The translations under genes and the position numbers were made by a program. The notes under the pieces are model-generated. The model was not told the origin of the DNA. It searched no databases and saw only the letters and a list, made by a program, of their open reading frames with translations. Positions 26,838-39,643 of a stretch of DNA of 64,000 nucleotides are shown here, in pieces (position 1 is the first letter of the stretch; every line of letters begins with the position of its first letter). Where the stretch lies: assembly GCF_002915175.1 (NCBI RefSeq), contig NZ_NXEJ01000002.1:216236-280235 (forward strand), given 5' to 3'. The stretch comes from Agrobacterium rosae. GTDB lineage: Bacteria; Pseudomonadota; Alphaproteobacteria; Rhizobiales; Rhizobiaceae.

Positions 26838-27093
26838 GGATGGTGGTTCCGACTTGGCACTGAAAGGTGTTTCACAACGGGATAAGTTGCGCGTCTTTGC
26901 ACGTCAAAGGAAAAATTGCCGGAACCGTCGGGCTTAGCAGTCGCGGTTCCGGCGAATGTGACAGAAGAAAGGGACAATATCTTCTGTCGCCGGAGGTTGT
27001 CTCCGATGCCCTGATGAATAGCGTTGTGAAACTGAACGATTTCGGAACCGCCCGTTCAGATGATGTTCAGGCATATTCAGCGTCACGACATCT

Positions 27094-27122
27094 CTTGAAC
27101 TTGCTCAAAAGCCTTCCCATCT
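27094..27122 (+). promoter_or_regulatory. Putative RpoH (sigma-32) promoter of the small heat-shock gene
   Basis: CTTGAA at 27094-27099 and TCCCATCT at 27115-27122 closely match the heat-shock promoter consensus (CTTGAAA, then CCCCATnT). The predicted start near 27129 gives a leader of about 90 bases. Confidence 0.65.
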
Positions 27123-27128
27123 CTTGGT

Positions 27129-27219
27129 TACGGTCGCCAGAACGGGGCCGTATCCGGGTCTTCGCCGCCCAATCGGGGTGAAGACTTTAACCGCAAACAG
27201 TCGCTCACAGGAGGACACC
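27129..27219 (+). promoter_or_regulatory. ROSE-like RNA thermometer in the hsp20 leader
   Basis: The leader folds into two hairpins. GTCTTCGCC/GGTGAAGAC (27158-27166 with 27177-27185) forms the first. A short weak hairpin spans 27200-27216: GTC pairs with GAC and CTC with GAG, with G27203 bulged and loop ACAG. This second hairpin buries the GGAGG ribosome-binding site. A YYGCU sequence (TCGCT, 27201-27205) with an unpaired G opposite the Shine-Dalgarno is the hallmark of ROSE elements before rhizobial small heat-shock genes. Melting is inferred. Confidence 0.65.
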
Positions 27220-27702
27220 ATGCGTCACGTTGATTTTTCACCGCTTTACCGCTCCACAGTCGGTTTCGACCGCCTTTTTTCCATGCTCGACGGCATTGGT
27301 CAGCCGGAACAGGCGCAAGCCTATCCGCCCTATAACATAGAGCGCACCGGCGAAAGCTCCTACCGCATCACCATGGCCGTTGCCGGTTTTGACGAAAGCG
27401 AGCTCAGCATCGAGTCCCGCGCCAATGTCTTGACCGTCAAGGCCGAGAAGGCAGAAGAAAACAAGGAGAGCGAAGGCGAATTCCTCTATCGCGGTATCGC
27501 CAAGCGCGCCTTCGAGCGCCGCTTCCAGCTTGCCGATCACGTCGAGGTTCAGAACGCCTCTCTGAAGAACGGCCTGCTCCACATCGATCTCTTACGCAAC
27601 ATTCCCGAAGCCATGAAACCGCGCCGCATCGCGATTGTTTCAGACGTGACGGATGAGCCAAAGCAGATCGAAGCGCAGGTTACGCCTTCTCAGGTCAACT
27701 AA
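27220..27702 (+). CDS. Small heat-shock protein, Hsp20/IbpA family
   Basis: A 160-residue alpha-crystallin-type chaperone that holds unfolding proteins during heat stress. The N-terminal arm has FSPLYRSTVGFDRLFSMLDG. The alpha-crystallin domain is at about 35-130 (YPPYNIERTGESSYRITMAVAGF, LYRGIAKRAFERRFQLADHV). The C-terminal tail contains a basic KPRRIAI segment. The ATG at 27220 follows GGAGG; the frame is open upstream but without a start signal. It lies behind an RpoH-like promoter and a ROSE-like thermometer. Confidence 0.95.
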   Translation: MRHVDFSPLYRSTVGFDRLFSMLDGIGQPEQAQAYPPYNIERTGESSYRITMAVAGFDESELSIESRANVLTVKAEKAEENKESEGEFLYRGIAKRAFERRFQLADHVEVQNASLKNGLLHIDLLRNIPEAMKPRRIAIVSDVTDEPKQIEAQVTPSQVN

Positions 27703-27724
27703 GCCTCTATCGCAAAGCCTGACG

Positions 27725-27752
27725 AAACGGCCCTCATTGCAGGGCCGTTTTT
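27725..27752. terminator. Bidirectional terminator between hsp20 and the symporter gene
   Basis: AAACGGCCCT pairs with AGGGCCGTTT around CATTGC, followed by TTG. The stem overlaps the stop codon of the convergent symporter gene. Confidence 0.85.
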
Positions 27753-28762
27753 GTTTGTTCCGGCGCAAGCGCAATCTCTGCGGTTTTCTGCGTCTCGATT
27801 TTCTTCGCCTTGCTAGCATATCGTTGCGCGATCACGGCGCAGGCCATCAACTGGATCTGGTGAAACAGCATGAGGGGCAGGACGATCGCGCCGATGCTCT
27901 GGCCAGCAAAGATTGCCCCTGCCATCGGTACGCCACTCGCCAAGCTCTTCTTCGAACCGCAGAAGGTGATGGTGATTTCGTCTTCTTTGTTGAAGCCGAG
28001 CAGGCGGCTACCGAACATGGTGATGCAGAGGACCACGGCAAGCAGAGCCATGTCGATGCCGATGACGACGCCGATGTCGCGCAGAGTGAACTGGTGCCAG
28101 ATGCCTTCGATAACCGCTTCACTGAACGCCAGATAGACCACCATCAGAATTGAGCCGCGATCCACGGGTGCCAGCAGCTTTTTGCGCGCGCGGATCCAAT
28201 CGCCGATCCATGGCTGCAAGGCTTGACCCACGATAAATGGTGCCAGCAATTGCAGGAAGATCTGTCCGAACGCATCCAGCGAAAATCCGCCGCCATGGCC
28301 ACCCACGGTAAACAAAAGGCCAACCAAAAGCGGCGTCAGGAACATGCCGAAAATATTCGACGCCGATGCGGAGCAGATCGCCGCTGGAACATTTCCGCCA
28401 GCCATCGAGGTGAAGGCGATGGAGGATTGCACGGTGGAGGGCAGCACGCAGAGAAACAGAACGCCCATATAAAGCGGAGCGGGCAGAATGCTCTGCGGGA
28501 TATAACCGAGGCCAACGCCAATCAGTGGAAACAGGCCGAAGGTGACAAACAGGATGACCAGATGCAAACGCCAGTGCAGAATGCCAGCGATCACCACGTC
28601 GCGGGACAAACGCGCGCCGTGCAGAAAGAATAAAAGAGCAATCGCGCATTTGGTGGCGATGCCGAAGTAATCGGCGGCGTCTCCGCTGACGGGCAGGAAA
28701 GATGCGATGATGACGGTGGCGACCAGCATCATGGTGAAGCGGTCGGGCAGGAAGCGGCTCAT
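27734..28762 (-). CDS. Bile acid:sodium symporter-like carrier (SBF-like, YfeH type)
   Basis: A 342-residue polytopic protein with about ten hydrophobic helices. It starts MSRFLPDRFTMMLVATVIIASFLPV and continues with LLFFLHGARLS, VLPSTVQSSIAFTSMAGGN and FCGSKKSLASGVPMA, typical of the YfeH branch of the BASS superfamily. It is an inner-membrane carrier with an unknown organic-acid-like substrate. The frame is open to 28822 (MMSDNAHQ), but no ribosome-binding site is obvious for either start; the internal Met fits family N-termini better. It is divergent from the disrupted LysR gene, which may have been its regulator. Confidence 0.85.
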   Translation of the reverse strand: MSRFLPDRFTMMLVATVIIASFLPVSGDAADYFGIATKCAIALLFFLHGARLSRDVVIAGILHWRLHLVILFVTFGLFPLIGVGLGYIPQSILPAPLYMGVLFLCVLPSTVQSSIAFTSMAGGNVPAAICSASASNIFGMFLTPLLVGLLFTVGGHGGGFSLDAFGQIFLQLLAPFIVGQALQPWIGDWIRARKKLLAPVDRGSILMVVYLAFSEAVIEGIWHQFTLRDIGVVIGIDMALLAVVLCITMFGSRLLGFNKEDEITITFCGSKKSLASGVPMAGAIFAGQSIGAIVLPLMLFHQIQLMACAVIAQRYASKAKKIETQKTAEIALAPEQTKTALQ

Positions 28763-28867
28763 GGCGGCGTGCTCTCGTTTTTTCGGTTTTGCATTGAACT
28801 GATGGGCATTATCGCTCATCATGAAAGCAGATGCAAAAACTAACAGTTATCATGATGTGAGATAACG

Positions 28868-29722
28868 ATGCTCAATCTTCAGCACCTTGCCAGCTTCGTG
28901 ACGCTGGAACAAACCATGAGTTTTACCCACGCCGCAGAACGGCTGGGCATCGGTCAATCGACGCTCAGCCAGCATATTCAAAGGCTGGAGGCGTTTCTGG
29001 GGCAACGGTTGATTGCGCGTGATACGCACAGGGTTCGATTGACCCCGGAAGGGGAGGCGCTGCTGGGATATGCTCGCAGCATGCTCGACATCAACAACAA
29101 GGTCGCCGCCCTCTTCGGTGAAAGCAAGCTGCGTGGCCGCCTGCGCCTCGGCGTATCCGAGGATTTCGTTGCCAGCCGTCTAACAGTTATTCTCGAGGAG
29201 TTCACACGGCTTTATCCGCTGGTCGATCTGGAACTGACGGTGGCACTCAGCGGCTCTCTTTACGAAATGCAGGATAATGGCGAGCTGGATGTCGTGCTCG
29301 CCAAAAGGCGGCTGGGCGATCACCTCGGCCACTTTCTCTACCGTGAGCCTCTGGTGTGGCTGGCGAAAGACCCTGACGCTGTCCTGTCGCGAGAAAACGC
29401 CCTACCGCTTATCGCCTTTCCACCACCCAGCATCACCCGCAAGGCAGCGTAGGAAGCGCTGGACCGCGCCGGTGTCGCCTGGCGCATCGTCTGCACCTGC
29501 GCCAGCCTCAGCGGCCTAACCGCCGCCGCCCGTGCCGGAATGGGCGTTCTGGTGCAGCCTCGCAGCATGGCACCATCCGGTTTACGAGAACTGCCGAAGG
29601 GCACGCTGCCCGTGTTGGAAGACGTGGAGTTCGTGCTTCAGCCGAGGAAAGGGGCAGATGCGGAACTGGTGGAGGCGCTGTCGAAGTTGGTGATGGCGAA
29701 GGGGATGGTGCCGGGCGTTTAA
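28868..29722 (+). pseudogene. LysR-type regulator interrupted by an in-frame amber codon
   Basis: Codons 1-194 encode an intact winged-helix start (LQHLASFVTLEQTMSFTHAAERL, LSQHIQRLEAFLGQRL) and the first part of the effector domain. TAG at 29450-29452 stops it after SITRKAA. The same frame then continues for another 90 codons without interruption (EALDRAGVAWRIVCTC ... MGVLVQPRSMAP ... ADAELVEALSKL), giving 284 residues in total, the normal LysR length. One base substitution (CAG or another codon to TAG) explains it. The first segment could still bind DNA without its complete ligand domain. Sequencing error or suppression are the alternatives. Confidence 0.85.
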
Positions 29723-29783
29723 GCCACGGCAGCGAGACTGATTGTTGAATCTCAGTCGACGTCAACAGACACGTCTCATCCTC

Positions 29784-29894
29784 CGTCATTCCGGCCTTGA
29801 GCCGGAATCCAGTGCGCCGCGTCTGCGGCGCAGAAGAGTCTTTTGCGATCAAGGACTTGATCGCACTGGACCCCGCATCAAGTGCGGGGTGACG
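29784..29894. repeat. Intergenic palindromic repeat, family B, copy 1
   Basis: About 111 bases bounded by CGTCATTCCGG and GGGGTGACG. It contains three nested hairpins (TTCCGGCCTTGAGCCGGAA, GCGCCGCGTCTGCGGCGC, and CCCGCATCAAGTGCGGG). A near-identical copy lies at 53816-53928. It is a short nonautonomous mosaic element. Confidence 0.85.
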
Positions 29895-29908
29895 GAATAA
29901 ACTTAGGT

Positions 29909-30964
29909 CTAAGCCCCGCCGCAAATCCGCAGGAAATCATCCACGTCGTTTTCCAGCGTCGCAAAGCTGGTCACAAGGCGGATCAACTGTTCGTTTTCGC
30001 CGACAGGTTCTGGCATGTCGTGCGGCACCGGCCAATCGTAGAAGCTGGCACCGGCTTCTTTTGCCGCCTTGGCCTTGGCCTTGTTCAGCACCACGAAAAG
30101 CTCGTTTGACTGGGTCGGCCATGCCAGCCGCGCGCTGTTGGAGGCCGACAGGCCGTTACGCAGGCGGGTTGCCATGGCGTTGGCGTGGGCGGCCAGTTCA
30201 AGCCACAGGTTGTCCTTGAAATAGGCGTCGAATTGGGCGGCCATGAAGCGGGTTTTGGAGAAAAGCTGGGCGGAGCGCTTGCGGATGAAGGGCAGGTCTT
30301 CTGCCGTTTTCGGATCCATGTAGACAATGGCTTCCGCGCACCAGCAACCGTTCTTGGTTGCGCCGAAGGACAGGATATCGACGCCGCGCTTCCATGTCAT
30401 TTCCGCCGGCGTGGTGTCGAGCGCGATCATGGCGTTGCCGAAACGCGCGCCATCCATGTGCAGCGGCACACCGGCATTTTTGGCGATTTTCGAAATGGCG
30501 TCGATTTCATCGAGCTCGTAGACCGTGCCTTGTTCCGTCGCCTGTGTTACTGTCACCAGCATCGGCTGGCCCTGATGAATGGAGCCGGGTGGAAAGCGAC
30601 CGATGGCGGCTTCCAGGTTCTTTGGCAGCATTTTGCCGTTGGGTCCGGCTACGGGCATCAGGCGTGAGGCGTTGGAGAAGTACACCGGCGCGCCACATTC
30701 ATCTTCGATGACATGGGCTTCGGAGTGACAAAAGGCGATGCCGCCGGGGCGGGCGACGCTGGCCATGGCCAGAGAATTGGCAGCGGTGCCGGTGCCGACG
30801 AAGAACACGGCGACTTCGCGTTCGAAAATTTCGTTGAAGCGCTTTTCGATGGCGCGGTCCAGCTCGCTTGTGCCGTAAGCGGCGGCGAACCGGGTGGATT
30901 CCTTCATCAACCGCTCATTGATTGCGGGGTGGGCGCCTGCCCAGTTGTCGGAAGCAAAAAACAT
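29909..30964 (-). CDS. ltaE: Low-specificity L-threonine aldolase
   Basis: A 351-residue PLP enzyme of fold type I that splits threonine or allo-threonine to glycine and acetaldehyde. Motifs include FFASDNWAGAHPAINERLMKE at the start, FVGTGTAANSLAMA, the His/Glu pair in FCHSEAHVIEDECGAP, HMDGARFGNA, and the PLP Lys in LSFGATKNGCW. The open frame runs to 31006, but MFFASDNW is the family start. It is a single gene, divergent from gltB. Confidence 0.92.
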   Translation of the reverse strand: MFFASDNWAGAHPAINERLMKESTRFAAAYGTSELDRAIEKRFNEIFEREVAVFFVGTGTAANSLAMASVARPGGIAFCHSEAHVIEDECGAPVYFSNASRLMPVAGPNGKMLPKNLEAAIGRFPPGSIHQGQPMLVTVTQATEQGTVYELDEIDAISKIAKNAGVPLHMDGARFGNAMIALDTTPAEMTWKRGVDILSFGATKNGCWCAEAIVYMDPKTAEDLPFIRKRSAQLFSKTRFMAAQFDAYFKDNLWLELAAHANAMATRLRNGLSASNSARLAWPTQSNELFVVLNKAKAKAAKEAGASFYDWPVPHDMPEPVGENEQLIRLVTSFATLENDVDDFLRICGGA

Positions 30965-31319
30965 GGGTCTGCACTTTCGATGAGTTGGGAGTGGCCGGAC
31001 TGCCAAACGATTGTCGTTCTATGGCCTTATCGCATGGAACGCAAATCCAGCAATGAAAGCAATGATTTCGTCGCTTTGTCGGAAGAAAATTGCGCGAAGA
31101 TTCACGACCGAGACATATAGCGTCATTTTCTGTGTCTATAAAATGTTGAGGTGGACTTGCAGAGCGTAGCTGTTTCTGTCAAAATCTCAGAAGAATTGAG
31201 ACAGCATTGCTGTCCTAAATTGACAAGCGGACGCGAAGCCATTATCCGGGAACGGTGAAGAGGTTGAGCATCCGCCTCTCTGCGTGAAGCCATGCAACCT
31301 GTTGCAGGAGGGACGAAAA
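30965..31319. other. Divergent control region of ltaE and gltB
   Basis: 355 bases, locally AT-rich around 31060-31230 (TTTTCTGTGTCTATAAAATG, TCTCAGAAGAATTGAGA). The second is a short imperfect dyad at 31190-31203. No riboswitch, leader peptide or terminator is recognised. Promoters for both genes must lie here, but I cannot place them securely. Confidence 0.4.
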
Positions 31320-36059
<4,740 letters not shown>

Positions 36060-36067
36060 CTCGCAGC

Positions 36068-36226
36068 ATGAGAACACTACACCGACTGATCTCGCTGATG
36101 ATCGCAGTCGCCGTTCCCACGGCGACCTATTTGATGGGCGGCGAGATCAGAACTGAATTCATCGTGCTAGGGGCCGCCATGGGTGGGGCTTACTGGTACT
36201 GGGGCCCGACAGGCGCTCCACTTTGA
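36068..36226 (+). CDS. Small two-helix membrane protein between gltB and gltD
   Basis: A 52-codon ORF starting eight bases after the gltB stop and ending 15 bases before the gltD ATG, on the same strand. It encodes MRTLHRLISLMIAVAVPTATYLMG, a polar GEIRTEF turn, then FIVLGAAMGGAYWYWG: a basic start and two short hydrophobic segments. The ribosome-binding site is poor (GGAG 11 bases upstream). The membrane-like composition and tight fit in the operon argue that it is translated; it may be coupled to gltB. I do not recognise a family. Confidence 0.5.
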   Translation: MRTLHRLISLMIAVAVPTATYLMGGEIRTEFIVLGAAMGGAYWYWGPTGAPL

Positions 36227-36241
36227 TGTGAGGATATAAAC

Positions 36242-37699
<1,458 letters not shown>

Positions 37700-37719
37700 T
37701 GTCCAGTATTTGAAAGAAT

Positions 37720-37756
37720 AAAGCCTCCGAAGGTTTGCCCTTCGGAGGCTTTTTTT
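37720..37756 (+). terminator. Intrinsic terminator of the gltB-gltD operon
   Basis: AAAGCCTCCGAAGG pairs with CCTTCGGAGGCTTT around a TTTGC-type loop, followed by a run of seven T. Confidence 0.92.
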
Positions 37757-37942
37757 GGTGAGCCATTATCGATACGTTGACCAACGAGATGTGCTGATCC
37801 ACCTTGGGTGGATAATACCTAACTGGAGTATTGCGCTTCAATCGCCGTAGAGGGCTAAGGCCGCATTGCGCCAATTGCGGTCACCGCGGTGTCGCATCTC
37901 GGCGGTATGTGCTTGCGCCTTGCACCCCATTAGAGGCATCGA

Positions 37943-38458
37943 ATGATCGAAACGGAGCGCCTTATTTTACGACAGCCCAGCGGGGCCGACCGCCTTGCCT
38001 GGACCGCATTTCTTTCCGATCCAGAAGTGACGCAATTTATCGGCGGACCGCAGGATGCCGTTGGCGCATGGCGTAACCTCTGCCTTTTCACTGGGGCATG
38101 GAGCATTCAAGGATACAGCAATTTTTCAGTCATTGAAAAAGCGACTGGCTGCTGGGTAGGACGCGCGGGTGCATGGTCCCCTCCGGGCTGGCCGGGACTT
38201 GAAATCGGTTGGGCATTCAGCCGTGAAGTACGGGGAAAGGGATATGCTACAGAGGCAGCGGGCCGCTGCCTGACCTGGGCTTTTGACGAACTTGGGTGGA
38301 CTGGAGCCGTTCACATCATTCATCCTGACAATGATGCCTCTATTGCTGTTGCCCGAAGGATTGGGGCGACACTCCGCACATCAGACGCGACCGAGAAGAA
38401 TTTGATCTATGTCAGCACCAGACGCACTTTTGCTGCCAGACCCACGGTGAAAGCATAG
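37943..38458 (+). CDS. GNAT acetyltransferase, RimJ/RimL type
   Basis: A 171-residue acetyltransferase. ETERLILRQPSGADRLAWTAFL starts the fold, LEIGWAFSREVRGKGYATEAA is the acetyl-CoA pyrophosphate loop (R/Q-x-x-G-x-G/A variant RGKGYA), and HPDNDASIAVARRIGA is the last core helix. This is the branch that acetylates protein N-termini or small molecules; the substrate is unknown. AGAGG precedes the ATG. It opens the accessory patch after the gltD terminator. Confidence 0.85.
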   Translation: MIETERLILRQPSGADRLAWTAFLSDPEVTQFIGGPQDAVGAWRNLCLFTGAWSIQGYSNFSVIEKATGCWVGRAGAWSPPGWPGLEIGWAFSREVRGKGYATEAAGRCLTWAFDELGWTGAVHIIHPDNDASIAVARRIGATLRTSDATEKNLIYVSTRRTFAARPTVKA

Positions 38459-38630
38459 TAGGTGGATGTCTGCTAAGGGCCAAAAGGTGACTATCCCGTT
38501 AGAGTGTCATTTCGCCCTCTACCGGAACCGACCCGTTTCTGGCGTTCAGGAACTTTTCTCTTTCCAAAAATCGGATACTTGCGCCGCTCAGTAATTTACA
38601 TTGGCCTGCCGTTATGCATAGATCACGAAC

Positions 38631-38705
38631 ATGAGCACGCAGCGTAACATCGCCGTCAATAATAATGGCCCCTTTGGGGTCGTGGACGGCGTGTGCGCAT
38701 TTTAG
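38631..38705 (+). CDS. Asparagine-rich leader peptide (putative attenuator)
   Basis: A 24-codon ORF with ATG at 38631 and TAG at 38703-38705. It contains AAC at codon 6 and three consecutive AAT codons at 38658-38666 (NNN in the context VNNNGP). A GGCCCC-TTT-GGGGTC hairpin follows the Asn codons, and a terminator-like hairpin lies at 38726-38749. The ORF is 85 bases before a tRNA-synthetase-type OB-fold gene. Runs of codons for the regulated amino acid are the signature of ribosome-mediated attenuation, as in trp and his leaders. The ribosome-binding site is weak. Confidence 0.5.
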   Translation: MSTQRNIAVNNNGPFGVVDGVCAF

Positions 38706-38768
38706 CGTAGCTTACTGATCATCACAGCCCTGCCGGTTTCGGAAGGGCTTCAGGTTTTGGCTTTTCCT
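38688..38768 (+). promoter_or_regulatory. Putative attenuator: competing antiterminator and terminator stems
   Basis: The terminator-like stem pairs AGCCCT (38726-38731) with AGGGCT (38744-38749), plus an inner CCG/CGG pair, and is followed by interrupted T-runs (TTTT twice by 38766). GGCGTGTG (38688-38695) can instead pair partly with CACAGCCC (38723-38730), which includes the 5' arm of the terminator. A ribosome stalled on the Asn codons would leave 38688-38695 free, while one at the stop codon would cover it. This is the classic logic, but it is inferred from hand pairing. Confidence 0.4.
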
Positions 38769-38790
38769 CCCGGCTTTTCCGGAGAAAGTC

Positions 38791-38994
38791 ATGTCTGATA
38801 TTTTATCGTTAAGCCATCCAGCCATTACCGACCTGTCCCATTACATTGGGCATCGCGTTACAATTCATGGATTTGTGGACGCCATTCGCGACCAAAAGCG
38901 GATGCGCTTTATCGTTCTGCGCGACAAGACAGGAAAGGTTCAGCTCGCTCAAAGCAAAGAAGGTTCAGCGCTGACAGAGGTGGAATTCGGATGA
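38791..38994 (+). CDS. Stand-alone OB-fold fragment of Asp/Asn-tRNA synthetase type
   Basis: A 67-residue protein with GGAGAAAG ahead of the ATG. The sequence HYIGHRVTIHGFVDAIRDQKRMRF followed by IVLRDKTGKVQLAQ matches the N-terminal anticodon-binding OB fold of class IIb synthetases, closest to archaeal-type AspRS/AsnRS. The class-II catalytic domain (motifs 1-3) is absent: the frame ends at TGA 38992-38994, which overlaps the start of the next gene. It is either the remnant of a truncated synthetase or a small RNA-binding protein. The Asn-codon leader upstream supports descent from an Asn-related synthetase gene. Confidence 0.6.
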   Translation: MSDILSLSHPAITDLSHYIGHRVTIHGFVDAIRDQKRMRFIVLRDKTGKVQLAQSKEGSALTEVEFG

Positions 38995-39443
38995 TGGGCG
39001 ACCGTGATGCTGTTGTGGTTAGGCAGATTGTAGAGCTGCCCGACCAGCTTGATCAATTGCTGCTAGAGGCGGAGGCAGAAGGCTTTGAGATGATTTCTGT
39101 GCTTCAAGACGAATGGCGCAGCGGGGCCAATCGCTTTGAGCGCCCAGGGGAAATTCTAGCTCTTGCCACAATCGATGGTGAGGTCGCCGGTATTGGCGGC
39201 ACGACACAGGATTTCATGGATAGCGGTTGGCTGCGTATGAGACGATTCTATGTTCGGCCAGCCTATCGAAGGCTAGGGGTTGGCAGACAGATTGCGTTGT
39301 TTGTTCTTGAACATGCGAAAGCTTTCGATCGCCCGATCGTACTTTATACCGCAGGCCCAGAGGCGGAAGCATTCTGGCCAACGATTGGATTTATCCCAAT
39401 TGAGCGCGATAACACGACCCATATCTTTCGTGGCAAGCAATGA
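38991..39443 (+). CDS. GNAT acetyltransferase overlapping the OB-fold gene
   Basis: A 150-residue acetyltransferase. ATGA at 38991-38994 overlaps the upstream stop by four bases, so it is translationally coupled. The core has LALATIDGEVAGIGGTT, MRRFYVRPAYRRLGVGRQIALFVLEHA with the acetyl-CoA loop RRLGVG, and a last segment AEAFWPTIGFIPIERD. The N-terminal 35 residues are helical and acidic. The substrate is unknown. Coupling to a tRNA-synthetase-type OB fold makes a tRNA- or amino-acid-linked target conceivable, but that is speculation. No antitoxin-like partner gene is evident. Confidence 0.85.
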   Translation: MMGDRDAVVVRQIVELPDQLDQLLLEAEAEGFEMISVLQDEWRSGANRFERPGEILALATIDGEVAGIGGTTQDFMDSGWLRMRRFYVRPAYRRLGVGRQIALFVLEHAKAFDRPIVLYTAGPEAEAFWPTIGFIPIERDNTTHIFRGKQ

Positions 39444-39470
39444 CGGCTTTGGGCCAGCAGTAGACTTCAG

Positions 39471-39520
39471 TCGTTTGTTTGCCCCGTATCATTCCACGGC
39501 AAAAGCTCATCGATCCGGCT
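39471..39520 (-). pseudogene. Possible IS66-type transposase C-terminal remnant
   Basis: Read on the minus strand, about 17 codons give SRIDELLPWNDTGQ and a stop. This resembles the C-terminus of IS66-family transposases (RIDELLPW-type ending). An upstream in-frame stop leaves nothing else of the gene. The match is short and from memory. If real, it marks past insertion and rearrangement at the edge of the accessory patch. Confidence 0.3.
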
Positions 39521-39643
39521 TGACTATGGCATTCACGATGGCGGTGAGCGTTGTGGTCAGATTGCCAGCGGAATCGGCAGCGTTAAGTTTGAACGTTCAT
39601 GTTGGAGGAGGAACACGTGGACGTTTGACGATGACGTCGCCTC

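Noticed and set aside
38991..39443. GNAT toxin of a toxin-antitoxin pair
   Set aside because: The upstream partner is an OB fold rather than a ribbon-helix-helix or HTH antitoxin; only the coupling resembles such a system.
39521..39643. Further coding remnant on the minus strand (frame reading NAADSAGNLTTTLTAIV)
   Set aside because: Too short and repetitive-looking to assign; no start, no ribosome-binding site and no family match.
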